Shown here one piece after another: positions 9,781-18,347 of a stretch of DNA of 64,000 nucleotides. This stretch comes from DATFQI01 sp963831105 (lineage in GTDB: Bacteria; Actinomycetota; Thermoleophilia; Solirubrobacterales; Solirubrobacteraceae), in contig CAWHOS010000010.1 of NCBI GenBank assembly GCA_963831105.1, positions 372,001 to 436,000 on the forward strand. The letters are read 5' to 3'. The position numbers were made by a program, and so were the translations under genes. A model generated the notes under the pieces. That model saw only the letters and a program-made list of their open reading frames with translations, was not told where the DNA came from and made no database searches. How positions within the stretch are numbered: position 1 is the stretch's first letter; each line of letters starts with the position of its first letter.

Positions 9781-11475
9781 CTATCCGAGATTGATGATCG
9801 CGCCCTTGATGTTCACCGGACCGCTGCCCTGGATGTCCACCGTCGCGCCCTTGAGCGTCAGCGACGCGGACGCCTCGACGGTCACGGACATGCCCTTGAT
9901 CGTGAGCGAGCCGCCGGCCTCGATCGTGTACTGCTGCGCCTTGAGCTTCCCGTTGCCGGTCGTCTCCTGCGTCGCGTTGCCCTTGACCTTGGTGTCCTGG
10001 TCGGACGCGATCTCGACGATCATCTTCTGGTCGCTCTTGATCTCCAGGTCCTTCTTGGTGTGGATGTGGGCCTTCTCGTTGGAGACCAGGCCGAAGCTGC
10101 CGTCCTGGCTCTGCAGCAACTCCGCGCCGGGCTTGTCCTTGCCGTTGAACAGGGATCCCATGACGACCGGGCGCCGGGTGTCGCCGTGCTCGAAGCCGAC
10201 GATGACCTCCTCGTTCGGCTGCGGGAGCATCATCAGGCCGCGCTCGTTGCCGGCCGAGACCGACGCCACTCGCGCCCAGGCGCTCTCCTCGTTGTCGCTG
10301 AGCGAGGGGTACTTCACGCGCACGCGACCCATTCCGTCGGGGTCGTTGTTGTTGGTCACCAGGCCGACAACGAGGTTCGCGCTCCAGTCCTGCTTTGCCG
10401 GCGGGTGGAGCAGGTCGAGCAGCCCGCGGTCGGATCGGCCCGAGATCTGGAAGCTCGTCTGGTAGCCCGTCTTGCCCCGGTAGAGGTGGGTCGTGGACGA
10501 GACGAGGTAGGTCCCGCCGAACTTGGTGCCGACGTTCTTGATCGAGACCTTGCTGCCCGCCTTGACGTCGGGGTTGCCGAAGCAGGTGCCCTCGGCCTCC
10601 GCGAACGCGTCGGCCTGGCCCTGGAGGGTGCTCTTGGCGATCCCGTTGGCCTCGCCGCTGTTGACGGCGAGGCGGTTGGCCACCAGCGTCGTGCCGCCGC
10701 CGAGGTCGCTGGCGACCTTGCTGCGCTGGACGCCGGGGGTGCTCGCGGTCGTGGCGCTCGACGCGCTCCCGGTGACCGTCTGCTTGGCCTTGGGATCCCA
10801 GTTGCGCACGTTGACGGTGTTGATCTGCTGGACGCCGGAGACGCGCGGCCGGAAGCTGAGCAGGTTGTCCTGCCACGTCAGCTCGATCGGCGCCCCGGCG
10901 CTGCTGTCCGCCTTCTCGAAGTGGAGCGTGGTGTCCCGGACGAAGACCCGGTAATCGTTGACGCGGGCGAGCCGGGTGATGAAGTCCCAGTCGGTCTCGG
11001 CGCTCTGCTGGAAGAACTCGTACACCACGCTCGTGGACTCGGCTCGAGCCTGGAGCCCGGACTCCCTGGCGATCTTGGAGACCATGTCCGAGGCGGACAT
11101 CTGCTGGAACGTGCGGACCTTCTTCTGGCGCTGGAGCTTGTGGCCCTTGTCGAGCGCGCGGATGACGATCTCCGCGCCCTTGGCGCCGAACTCCGGCTCG
11201 AACGCGACGACCTGCCCCTTGAAGATCGACTTGGTCGCGGTGGCCCCGGTCGAGGAGGTCTTGACCTCGATGTCCTTGCCGATCCCGAGGGTGTCGAACA
11301 GCGTGTCGATGTTGTCGCCCTTGGGATCGGCCACGCGGATCGTCGCGGAGCTCGGCAGCAGCAGCGTGTCGCGCACGCGGACCTCGAGCATCGTGTCGCG
11401 GATCTTCGGGTCCAGCTGCGCGCCGGCAGCCAACACGTCGACGCCTGCGACGTGCTTCTCCGCTGCGGTGGGCAT
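9781..11475 (-). CDS. VgrG/gp27-gp5-like spike protein
   Basis: 564 aa. The ATG start shares bases with the upstream LysM gene stop (TGATG). Residues of about 20-330 form the gp27-like hub region (DTMLEVRVRDTLLLPSSATI; FEPEFGAKGAEIVIRALDKG; AETDWDFITRLARVNDYRV). Residues of about 395-480 form the gp5 OB-fold (DPDGMGRVRVKYPSLS; PQPNEEVIVGFEHGDTRRP; VVMGSLFNG). The C-terminus is a repetitive beta-helix with alternating strands (IKSDQKMIVEIASDQDTKV; LTIKGMSVTVEASASLTLKG), forming the central needle. It sits at the tip of the tube and pierces the target. No separate PAAR tip gene is visible nearby; the beta-helix ends at IKGAIINLG. Order and coupling with LysM and gp25 genes support the call. Confidence 0.93.
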   Translation of the reverse strand: MPTAAEKHVAGVDVLAAGAQLDPKIRDTMLEVRVRDTLLLPSSATIRVADPKGDNIDTLFDTLGIGKDIEVKTSSTGATATKSIFKGQVVAFEPEFGAKGAEIVIRALDKGHKLQRQKKVRTFQQMSASDMVSKIARESGLQARAESTSVVYEFFQQSAETDWDFITRLARVNDYRVFVRDTTLHFEKADSSAGAPIELTWQDNLLSFRPRVSGVQQINTVNVRNWDPKAKQTVTGSASSATTASTPGVQRSKVASDLGGGTTLVANRLAVNSGEANGIAKSTLQGQADAFAEAEGTCFGNPDVKAGSKVSIKNVGTKFGGTYLVSSTTHLYRGKTGYQTSFQISGRSDRGLLDLLHPPAKQDWSANLVVGLVTNNNDPDGMGRVRVKYPSLSDNEESAWARVASVSAGNERGLMMLPQPNEEVIVGFEHGDTRRPVVMGSLFNGKDKPGAELLQSQDGSFGLVSNEKAHIHTKKDLEIKSDQKMIVEIASDQDTKVKGNATQETTGNGKLKAQQYTIEAGGSLTIKGMSVTVEASASLTLKGATVDIQGSGPVNIKGAIINLG

Positions 11476-12155
11476 CAGCCCTCCAGCCTCGGCAGGCTCA
11501 GTGCCCGCCCGCGGCGCAGGTGCATCGGGTTCTCGATCCCGTTGGCGTCGGCGATCGCCCGCCACGTCGTCGCGTCGCCGTACGCCTCATAGGCGATCGA
11601 CGGCAGCGAGTCCCCGTCCTTGACCGTGTGCACGCCGTGGCCGGCGTTCGCCCGCGTCGTCGGGTTGGTGCCGCGGTTGGCGCCGTTCGAGGACGCCGTG
11701 CTGGCCGCCTCGGCCTGCTTGAGCGTCATCTTGACGTCGGCGCGGATCGGGTCGCCGTTGGGCCGGAAGAGCTTGTAGGCGACCGTCAGCGACGTGCAGG
11801 CGGCCTTGAACGTGGTCTCGTTGCCCCAGGTGAAGGTGATGAACGGCGGCGCGGCGCGGCTGCTGCCGCCGGTCGAGCCCGCCGGCACCTCCATCATCTT
11901 GAACAGGTCGTCCGTGATGCCGCGGACGTGCTGGGTCTTGCCCAGCAGGGACGCGTCGAGCAGGAGGCTGAGCGTCAGCTCGCGCGGGTTGCCGCCGCCG
12001 AACTGCGGCGGCGTGAAGGCGGTGCCCGTGACCTTCTCGTACTTCCACTCGTTGGACTTCGAGATCGAGTACTCGGTCGGGTTGAAGAGGACGTCGAAGG
12101 GCGCCTGGCCCTCGATCTGGAGCTTCGCCTTGGTGTACTGGGAGGGCGCGGGCAT
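11475..12155 (-). CDS. LysM-containing hub/baseplate protein of the CIS
   Basis: 226 aa; both start (TGATG) and stop overlap neighbours. The N-terminal two-thirds (FDVLFNPTEYSISKSNEW; GNPRELTLSLLLDASLLG) is the conserved segment of CIS LysM proteins of the Afp7/Pvc7 type, where a beta-domain connects tube and spike. After a Ser/Asn/Thr-rich linker, the C-terminus has one LysM-like motif (HTVKDGDSLPSIAYEAYGDA; WRAIADANGIENPMHLRRG). The protein probably bridges the tube initiator encoded just upstream and the spike encoded just downstream. LysM here is likely structural rather than for binding cell wall, as in T4 gp53-type baseplate proteins. The family assignment is confident; the exact position in the particle is inferred from homologous systems. 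Confidence 0.9.
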   Translation of the reverse strand: MPAPSQYTKAKLQIEGQAPFDVLFNPTEYSISKSNEWKYEKVTGTAFTPPQFGGGNPRELTLSLLLDASLLGKTQHVRGITDDLFKMMEVPAGSTGGSSRAAPPFITFTWGNETTFKAACTSLTVAYKLFRPNGDPIRADVKMTLKQAEAASTASSNGANRGTNPTTRANAGHGVHTVKDGDSLPSIAYEAYGDATTWRAIADANGIENPMHLRRGRALSLPRLEG

Positions 12156-12586
12156 CAGGAGATCTGGATGCCGTCGTGGACGATCTCCAGCACCTCGGTC
12201 GCCACCGCGGCCTGGCCCACGTTGAACGTCGGCCCGGTCCACTTGACCGGGTAGGCGTTCTTGAAGCTCCAGGTCCGCAGCTTCTCGAGCTGCTGGTTGT
12301 ACATCGTGAGCGTGATCTCCTTGCGGTCCGGCCCCATGAAGGAGTCCAGGGCCCACTCCTGGAGGTCCTTGACCGTGGTCACGCCGCGCTTGAGCACGAG
12401 GTTGGGGTGCTTCATGCGCGTGGGCAGCTTGTGCACGCTGTCGTTGCGGCCGCCCTCGTTGTAGGTCATGGTCTCGATCTCGGCGGCGAGGCCGGAGATC
12501 TCCGAGAAGTAGGCGATCGGCGCGGCCTTGGCCGTGAGCTTGAGCTCGAACCAGATGGCCGGTGTGGTCTGTTCTTGCTTGATCAT
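12155..12586 (-). CDS. Second tube protein (tube initiator-like, gp19 family)
   Basis: 143 aa, ATG start. It has the Hcp/gp19-type tube fold signature: IWFELKLTAKAAPIAYFSEI, SGLAAEIETMTYNEGG, LKRGVTTVKDLQEWAL and a C-terminal VATEVLEIVHDGIQI. The upstream gene at 15866-16312 has the same pattern with SGLAAE replaced by TGFDSESEAVEI. eCIS loci usually encode several tube paralogues: a main tube plus one or two adaptor rings next to the spike. Its place immediately before the LysM and spike genes suggests that it is the tube-to-hub adaptor. The overlap with the downstream start indicates coupled translation. Confidence 0.88.
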   Translation of the reverse strand: MIKQEQTTPAIWFELKLTAKAAPIAYFSEISGLAAEIETMTYNEGGRNDSVHKLPTRMKHPNLVLKRGVTTVKDLQEWALDSFMGPDRKEITLTMYNQQLEKLRTWSFKNAYPVKWTGPTFNVGQAAVATEVLEIVHDGIQIS

Positions 12587-12601
12587 GGCGGCTCGCGTGC
12601 G

Positions 12602-15295
12602 TTAGAGGGGTTCGCGGAGGAGGTGGCCGTGTTGCTCGAGCTCGGCGATCAGGTCGCGGCGCAGCCGGTCGACGACCTTCTCGTAGATCTCGTCGGGGTC
12701 TGTCTCTTCAGAGGCTTCGGAATCGTTGGCGGGGGCTTGGTGCGGCGTGCTCGCGGCCGGCTCGCTCACCTCGGCGCGCGCGAGGACGGGGCTGCCGGGG
12801 GGCGCCGGCGCAGGCCTGGTGTCCGCGACCTCGCGCGAGACCGTCACGGGCGCAGTGCTGAAGGCGGGCATCGTCGGCATGCCGCCGCCGGTGAAGTCGA
12901 CCGTGGCCATGCCGTCCTCGCCGAAGTCGACGTCGCCGCCCGTCGCCGACGCGAGGTCGTCGACGCCCGCGCGGGCGATCGAGCGCGGCGCCGGCGTGGA
13001 CTCCTCGGGCGGCGGCGTGGGGACGAGCGTGAGTGCGGGGCGCGCCGGGGCGGAAGCGGGGGCGGGCGACGCGGCGGCGGCGGCCGCGGAGCGCGCGAGG
13101 CCGCGCGGGGACCGCGTCGCGGCGCCGGCGGGCGCGGAGGTCGCGGCCGGGGTGCGGGCCACGCCGGCGGGCGCGCCGGCACGGCGCGCGGGGGCGGCCG
13201 CGGCCGGCGCGGCGGCGGAGGGACGCGCGGAGCGGGCGAGCTGCGAGCGTCCGGCCGGGGCCGAGGGGCTCGCGGACGGCGTGGGGGCGGCGGTCCCGGG
13301 GGCGGCGGGCGTGCGGGCCACGGCGGCGGCCGTGGACGCCGGCGTCGACGCGGACGAGGGCGCGGAGGCCGCGGCGCGGCGCTGGAGGCGGCCCGAGGCC
13401 TGCGTCGCCTGAGCCGGCGGCGCGGCGGCGGCGGGCGCGGAGTCCGACGGGCCCTCCGGCGAGGCATCCGGGGCGGCGCTCGGCGGCGGCTCCGGCGGGC
13501 GGCCGCGGACGGCGTCGACCATGCGGCCGAGCAGGCTGCGCGGCGCCCGCGAGACGGCGGCGGGGGCGTCGGTGAACTCGGCGGCCAGCGCCTCGTCGAT
13601 CGCGTCGTCGCCGGCCTCGCCCTCGGCCTCGGGCGCGTCCACGAGCTCCGGCTCGAGAGCCGGGCGCTCGACGCGGCGCAGCGCCGGGCGCTGGTTGGGC
13701 TCGGGGGCCTTGCGCAGGAGCTTGACCGGCACGGGCCCGGGGCGCTCGCCGGCCGCGGCCTCCTCGGCCGGCGGCTCGGCGGGGGTGCGGGCGACCGACG
13801 CCTCGCCGGCGCTCGGCGCCGGGGCGGAGGGAGTGCTCGCGGGTGCGCGCGCGACCGACGGCCCTGAAGCGCTCGGCCCTGCCGCGCTCGGGGTGGCCGG
13901 CGGGGTCTTCGCCGGCGGGGCGGGCGGCTGGGACGCGGGGGTGCGCGCGACGGACGGCGCGGCGGAGCTCGGCGCCGGGGAGGACGGCGTCGGCGCCGGA
14001 GGGGCGGCCGGCTCGGGCGCGGGGGTGCGCGCCACCGACGGCTCGGCGGAGCTCGGCGGCGCAGGCGGCGTCGGCGCGACGGGGGCGGCCGGCTCGGGCG
14101 CGGGGGTGCGCGCCACCGACGGCTCGGCGGTGCTCGCCGGCGGGGCGGGCTGCTCGGCCGGCGTGCGCGCCACGGCCGGCTCGGCGTCACCGGCGGCGGG
14201 CGCGGCCGGAGGCGCGTCTGCGGGAGTCGCGGCGGCCGGCTCGTCCGCGCGCGGCGAGCGGGCGATCTGCTGCGGGGCGGACGCATCGGACACAGGCGCC
14301 TCGGGCGCCTCCTCGCGCGGCTTGCGCGAGATCTGCTGCGGCGCGGGCGTCGCGGCGGCGGGCTGGGAGGGCGCGGAGGGCGCGGGCCGCGTGGCGCGGG
14401 CGATCCGGCGTGGGCCACCGCCCGCCGGCTGCTCGGCCGGGGCGTCGGCGGGTGTGCGCGATACCGACTTCGGCGCCTCGGCGGGCGGGGCCGCCGGCGG
14501 GGCGGGGGCCTCCGCGCGCGGGCTGCGCGAGACGGTCCGTGGCGACTCGGAGGGGGCCGCCGGCGCGGGAGCGGGCGCCTCGCTCCGCGGCGACCGCGCG
14601 ACGGACTGCGGCTCGGGGGCGGAGGCGGCCGGGGCCGGGGCCTCGGAGTCAGCCGCGATCGGCGGCGGCTCCTCCGGCGGCTTGGGCAGCGGCACCGGCG
14701 CGCTGGGCGGCTTCGGGGTGTCCGCGGGCGAGCGCGAGACCTTCACGGGCGCCGGCTCCGCTCCGGTCGCGGGCGCCGGCAGGTCGGGCAGGTGGATCTC
14801 CTCGACGTCCTCGGGCGCGCCCTTCGCCGGGCCCTCCATGATCTTGGCCGCGCGCGAGACGTCCAGCGCGCCGCGCGCGCGGCGGCGGGCCAGCCGCGCC
14901 TCCTTCGCGCTCGCGCCGTCCTCCATCTTCTCGGCCTGCGCCATCGGGACCAGGCCGGATGACGCGGAGGCGGCGTCCCCGAACAGGAACTCGCGCACGA
15001 AGGGGCTCATCGACGGGTCGTCGGGCGCCTCGTAGGCCGGGGCGGCGGGAGCCGCGGGGGCGACGGGCATGGGTGCCGGCGCCGCGGCCGCGGGCGGGGC
15101 GGCCGGGGCGGCCGCCTCAGGCGCGGCGTGGCGCGCGAGCCGGGTGGAGGCGTCGAGATGCTTCGGCGCCCGCGCGTCGGCCACCGCACGCGCGAGGTGC
15201 GGGCCGCCGCGATGGCCGTGCCGGCCGATCACGCGCAGCGCCATGCGTACGGGCGGGAGCCCGGCGCGGGGATTCTGCGGCGTCTCGTCGGTCAT
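12602..15295 (-). CDS. 897-aa disordered CIS protein with repeated [VIL][AS]R-[ST]-P motifs
   Basis: The sequence is almost entirely Ala, Pro, Ser and Glu. About 22 copies of a short motif, consensus hydrophobic-[AS]-R-[ST]-[PA] (VSRSPAD, VARSPRS, VARTPAE, ISRKPRE, LARSARP and others), are spaced roughly 15-70 residues apart from about residue 185 to 860. An N-terminal basic region (about 1-60) and a short ordered part (SPFVREFLFGD, near 97) precede the repeats. The C-terminus ends in a predicted charged helix (DPDEIYEKVVDRLRRDLIAE). No known enzyme domain is visible. The gene lies between the tail-assembly genes and the tube adaptor. No other tape-measure candidate is seen in the operon, so a tape-measure, lumen-binding or cargo-adaptor role is possible but unproven. 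The start overlaps no gene; it begins 4 bases after the previous stop. Confidence 0.8.
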   Translation of the reverse strand: MTDETPQNPRAGLPPVRMALRVIGRHGHRGGPHLARAVADARAPKHLDASTRLARHAAPEAAAPAAPPAAAAPAPMPVAPAAPAAPAYEAPDDPSMSPFVREFLFGDAASASSGLVPMAQAEKMEDGASAKEARLARRRARGALDVSRAAKIMEGPAKGAPEDVEEIHLPDLPAPATGAEPAPVKVSRSPADTPKPPSAPVPLPKPPEEPPPIAADSEAPAPAASAPEPQSVARSPRSEAPAPAPAAPSESPRTVSRSPRAEAPAPPAAPPAEAPKSVSRTPADAPAEQPAGGGPRRIARATRPAPSAPSQPAAATPAPQQISRKPREEAPEAPVSDASAPQQIARSPRADEPAAATPADAPPAAPAAGDAEPAVARTPAEQPAPPASTAEPSVARTPAPEPAAPVAPTPPAPPSSAEPSVARTPAPEPAAPPAPTPSSPAPSSAAPSVARTPASQPPAPPAKTPPATPSAAGPSASGPSVARAPASTPSAPAPSAGEASVARTPAEPPAEEAAAGERPGPVPVKLLRKAPEPNQRPALRRVERPALEPELVDAPEAEGEAGDDAIDEALAAEFTDAPAAVSRAPRSLLGRMVDAVRGRPPEPPPSAAPDASPEGPSDSAPAAAAPPAQATQASGRLQRRAAASAPSSASTPASTAAAVARTPAAPGTAAPTPSASPSAPAGRSQLARSARPSAAAPAAAAPARRAGAPAGVARTPAATSAPAGAATRSPRGLARSAAAAAASPAPASAPARPALTLVPTPPPEESTPAPRSIARAGVDDLASATGGDVDFGEDGMATVDFTGGGMPTMPAFSTAPVTVSREVADTRPAPAPPGSPVLARAEVSEPAASTPHQAPANDSEASEETDPDEIYEKVVDRLRRDLIAELEQHGHLLREPL

Positions 15296-15298
15296 GGC

Positions 15299-15481
15299 TC
15301 AGAAGTCGTAGTGCTCGGTGGCGTCTTGGTATCCGGTGGTGCCGGCCATTGCATCGGCCTCGCGGAGGAACCGTCGGCGGTCGTGGTGCTCCAGGTCGAG
15401 GATCGTGTCGAGCGGCCAGTGCAGGTGATAGGCGAGGCGGGCCGTCTCCCCGAGGACATCCTCGGGGGACGGCCGCGTCAT
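15299..15481 (-). CDS. Small DUF6760-like tail protein (60 aa)
   Basis: The start ATG at 15481 overlaps the stop of the preceding gene (ATGA), so the longer upstream extension in the same frame is not needed. The sequence includes ETARLAYHLHWPLDTILDLE and RRRFLREADAM. This His/Trp/Pro-containing pattern recurs in short proteins next to CIS tail-assembly genes and is recalled here as the DUF6760 type; the DUF number is from memory. In phage P2 and T4-like systems the tail-assembly chaperone is followed by a second short product. Here the two-gene arrangement with translational coupling resembles a split chaperone (gpG/gpGT-like), though no slippery site was identified. Confidence 0.7.
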   Translation of the reverse strand: MTRPSPEDVLGETARLAYHLHWPLDTILDLEHHDRRRFLREADAMAGTTGYQDATEHYDF

Positions 15482-15852
15482 TTCCCCAGGCGGCCGTCCT
15501 CGATCTCGGTGAGGTCGACCTCGAACTCCGCCGCGCAGGTCGGGCACGCGACCACCCCCACGGCCTCTCCGTCGGTGTTGATCCGCTCGTAGAGACGCTG
15601 GAGGTGATCGAAGTCCGCCGCGTAGAGGTCCTCGACCATGTCCGGCGTGATCTCCGTGTGGTCCCCGATCCTGGTGATCGTGCGGGCCAGCAGGAGCACC
15701 GACAGGTAGGCCTCGTTCTGACGGACCTCGACCTGCCGCAACGGCTCGATCTCGTCTCGTGCCGTGGCCAGGCGCATCGTTCCCTCCCGATGCACCTGGC
15801 CCTCGGCGTCGACGAAGCCGCGCGGCAGGGTGAACGCGTACTCGGACTTCAA
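15478..15852 (-). CDS. Phage tail assembly-like protein with CxxC motif (124 aa)
   Basis: ATG start at 15852, 13 bases after the tube stop. The N-terminus YAFTLPRGFVDAEGQVHREG matches the conserved start of tail-assembly proteins that follow tube genes in CIS loci. This is followed by GTMRLATARDEIEPLRQVEV and a helical middle. Near the C-terminus there is a CPTC motif, then FEVDLTEIED. A partner cysteine pair is not visible, so a zinc site would need dimerisation. The family is thought to chaperone tape measure or tube assembly; this is knowledge of the family rather than something visible here. It is coupled by ATGA overlap to the 60-aa gene. Confidence 0.78.
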   Translation of the reverse strand: MKSEYAFTLPRGFVDAEGQVHREGTMRLATARDEIEPLRQVEVRQNEAYLSVLLLARTITRIGDHTEITPDMVEDLYAADFDHLQRLYERINTDGEAVGVVACPTCAAEFEVDLTEIEDGRLGK

Positions 15853-15865
15853 CGGCGCGGGTCTC

Positions 15866-16312
15866 CTACTTGATCTCGAAGCCCTCGTGGCAGAGGGTGA
15901 TGCCCTCGACCGCGACCTCGTTGGAGTCGGCCTTGAGGCCGACGCCGGTGTACTTCTTGGGCCAGGCGTTGATGATCGAGTAGGTGACGACGGGCTTCAG
16001 CTCGTAGTCCATCATCGTGACCGTGCAGTCCTTGCGCGCGTCCTTGAGCTTGCCGTCGATGATGAGCTTGCGCCAGTTCCACAGCGTCTTGTCCTGATCG
16101 ACGCCACGCTTGAGCTCGATGTCGCCCCACTTGGTGTTGCCCATCGCCTTGATCACGTCGGTCTTCCCGTTCGGCAGCGACCGCTTGATCTCGACGGCCT
16201 CGCTCTCGGAGTCGAAGCCGGTGGCCTCCTTGAAGAAGCCGGCCGCCTCGGCGCCGCCGATGCTCAGGGTGAACCAGATGGGGACGTGTGCTTCCTTGTC
16301 GTTGGCGGGCAT
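15866..16312 (-). CDS. Main tube protein of the CIS (gp19/Hcp-like)
   Basis: 148 aa, ATG start. VPIWFTLSIGGAEAAGFFKE, TGFDSESEAVEIKRS, IELKRGVDQDKTLWNWRKL and the ending VAVEGITLCHEGFEIK are the usual landmarks of contractile-tail tube monomers, which stack as hexameric rings inside the sheath. It follows the sheath gene by 41 bp, the standard sheath-tube order. It is distinct from the tube paralogue at 12155-12586, with which it shares the fold but limited identity. The frame is intact. As the direct neighbour of the sheath it is most likely the bulk tube subunit. Confidence 0.92.
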   Translation of the reverse strand: MPANDKEAHVPIWFTLSIGGAEAAGFFKEATGFDSESEAVEIKRSLPNGKTDVIKAMGNTKWGDIELKRGVDQDKTLWNWRKLIIDGKLKDARKDCTVTMMDYELKPVVTYSIINAWPKKYTGVGLKADSNEVAVEGITLCHEGFEIK

Positions 16313-16353
16313 TCCGCCGATCCTTTCCTAGAGGTTGAACTGAACTCGGGGGA

Positions 16354-17898
16354 CTAACCGACCTCGGCGCCGTCGCCGCCGCTGAACTGGCTCAGCCGGA
16401 AGACCACGAACTCGGCCGGCTTGACGGGGGCGATGCCGATCTCGCAGATGACCTGGCCGGCCTCGATGACCTCGGGCGGGTTGGTCTCGGCGTCGCACTT
16501 GACGAAGAACGCCTGGTCCGGCGTGGAGCCGAACAGCGCGCCCTCGTTCCAGGTGCGGGTGAGGAAGTTCGCGACCGCGATCCGAAGCTGCGTCCACAGC
16601 TTCTCGTCGTTGGGCTCGAACACGCTCCACTGCGTGCCGTCCATGATCGACTCGGCGACGTAGTTGAAGAGCCGCCGGACGTTGATGTAGCGCCACTCGG
16701 GGTCGCTGGACAGCGTGCGCGCGCCCCAGATGCGGATGCCGCGGCCGGGGAACGAGCGGATGCAGTTGATGCCGACCTTGTTCAGGCCGCCCTGCTCCGC
16801 CTGGGTGACCTGGAAGCCGAGCCCGTTGACGCCGAGCGTGACCTCGTTGGCGGGCGCCTTGTGGACGCCGCGCGTCGAGTCGGTGCGGCACCAGACGCCG
16901 GCCACGTGGCCCGACGGCGGAATCAGCATCGGCTGATTCGTCAGCGGGTTCATGACCTCGATCCAGGGGTAGTAGAGCGCCGCGAACTTCGAGTCGTAGC
17001 CCGCGGTGTTCATGCGCCACTCGAGGATGTCCTGCGGGAGCATGTCGGGCGGGCAGTCGAGGATCGCCATGCGGTCGCCGGCGCCCTCGCAGTGGGCGAT
17101 CATCTTGCCCTGGAGATCGCGGATCTGCGTGTCGTCGCCGAGGCTCATGATGTCCGGCATCACGACCATCGTCACCTCGTCGACGGCCGCGAGTCCGCCC
17201 ATGCCCTGACGGCGGGCCACGTCGCCCTCGAAGTGGGTCGGCTTGACCTTGTCGGGCTGGATCGACGGCTTGGACAGCGTGTAGCTGCCGGTCGCCGGGA
17301 CGCGCTGCGCCTCGGGCAGGGACGCGCCGGTCTCCTCGACCTTGATCAGCTTCGAGGCCGAGTTGACCTTCGTCGCGATGTTCGTGCGGCCCTTCTTGAG
17401 CGTCAGACCCTCGTACTCCTCCTTGTCGGAGCCCGAGGAGACGACGATCTTGTAGGTCTTGTCAGCGTCCTTGTCGCCCGCGGAGGGCTCCTCGCTGAGG
17501 TCGACCTTGACGTCGCCGTTGCCGGCCTCGAGCGCCACGACGCGGTACGCCTCGACGGTCGCATCGGCCGCCGCGGGCAGCGCGGCGCGCGGCGCGGCGG
17601 TGTTGCCGCCGTCGTCACCGACGCGGACGATCCAGCACATCGAGCCGCCGTTCTGGAAGAACCCGTAGACGGAGTGCGCGAGGTACGCGCCGTCCATGAA
17701 CGGGCCGTTGTCGGGCTCGTTGGGATCGCCGAAGATCTTGGAGAACTGGGTCCAGTTCGAGATCCTCATCGGGGTGTTGATCGGGCCGCCGGGGGCGAGG
17801 CCCACGAAGGCGGCGACCGACGTGCTGACCCCCTCGATCGGCTTGTTCGCTGATGGGACTTCCTCGACGTAGACGCCGGGAGTCAGGTACGTCGGCAT
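16354..17898 (-). CDS. Contractile tail sheath protein
   Basis: 514 aa, ATG at 17898, just past the upstream stop. It begins with PTYLTPGVYVEEVPSANKPI and EGVSTSVAAFVGLAPGGPIN, the classic N-terminal arm of sheath proteins, followed by an inserted variable domain (about 130-220). The C-terminal half has CEGAGDRMAILDCPP, YYPWIEVMNPLT, GHVAGVWCRTDSTRGVHKAPAN and RIWGARTLSSDPEWRYINVR, the conserved sheath core, ending with the extended donor-strand segment. Sheath subunits interlock and contract to drive the tube. A single sheath gene is typical of short CIS operons; Photorhabdus-type systems have several. The frame is intact and the identification is firm. Confidence 0.96.
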   Translation of the reverse strand: MPTYLTPGVYVEEVPSANKPIEGVSTSVAAFVGLAPGGPINTPMRISNWTQFSKIFGDPNEPDNGPFMDGAYLAHSVYGFFQNGGSMCWIVRVGDDGGNTAAPRAALPAAADATVEAYRVVALEAGNGDVKVDLSEEPSAGDKDADKTYKIVVSSGSDKEEYEGLTLKKGRTNIATKVNSASKLIKVEETGASLPEAQRVPATGSYTLSKPSIQPDKVKPTHFEGDVARRQGMGGLAAVDEVTMVVMPDIMSLGDDTQIRDLQGKMIAHCEGAGDRMAILDCPPDMLPQDILEWRMNTAGYDSKFAALYYPWIEVMNPLTNQPMLIPPSGHVAGVWCRTDSTRGVHKAPANEVTLGVNGLGFQVTQAEQGGLNKVGINCIRSFPGRGIRIWGARTLSSDPEWRYINVRRLFNYVAESIMDGTQWSVFEPNDEKLWTQLRIAVANFLTRTWNEGALFGSTPDQAFFVKCDAETNPPEVIEAGQVICEIGIAPVKPAEFVVFRLSQFSGGDGAEVG

Positions 17899-17899
17899 G

Positions 17900-18277
17900 T
17901 CACTCCTCCACTTGCTGGACGGTGCTTTGGTTCAACTCGCTCCGAAGCCGCTCCAGGACTGGAGCGGAGACCCGGCGCGAGTCGTCTGAAACCGGGTCGA
18001 TCACTTCCATCTCGTCCTCCTCGCGCGCCCAGAGGACGACCGTCGTCTCTGGAGACGCCCCGGCGACGAGGCGGCCGAGCTGGTGCGCGGAACCGCCGTC
18101 GAGGTCGAGGACGACGATGTCGGGGCGGAGTCGATGGACCTCCCCGACGATGGCGCTCGGACGATCCTCCTGTCCGACCACCTCACATCCGTGCTCGGTC
18201 AGCACCCGGCGCATCCCCATGCGCATGATGGGTCCGAGATTCCCGAGCAGGATGCGCGGCCGGCGGGCGTGGTCCAT
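17900..18277 (-). CDS. Receiver-like (REC) single-domain protein in the CIS operon
   Basis: 125 aa, ATG start. The sequence RILLGNLGPIMRMGMRRVL, PDIVVLDLDGGSA and ETTVVLWARE follows the beta1-alpha1...beta3-alpha3...beta4 rhythm of CheY-like receiver domains, with an Asp (VVLDLD) at the phospho-acceptor position. The N-terminal acidic pair is absent (GN replaces DD), so phosphorylation may be lost. No DNA-binding output domain follows; the C-terminus is a helix rich in Glu/Arg/Gln. It is located between the cap gene and the sheath gene, so it is probably co-expressed with the structural genes. It could be an allosteric or assembly regulator. No function is claimed beyond the fold-level resemblance. 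Confidence 0.65.
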   Translation of the reverse strand: MDHARRPRILLGNLGPIMRMGMRRVLTEHGCEVVGQEDRPSAIVGEVHRLRPDIVVLDLDGGSAHQLGRLVAGASPETTVVLWAREEDEMEVIDPVSDDSRRVSAPVLERLRSELNQSTVQQVEE

Positions 18278-18347
18278 CCCGCCAAGCCTCCTGTGAGCGC
18301 GTGGGCGCAGGCAAGAGCCGAACGGGCACCGTCAACTGCCCGTTCGG

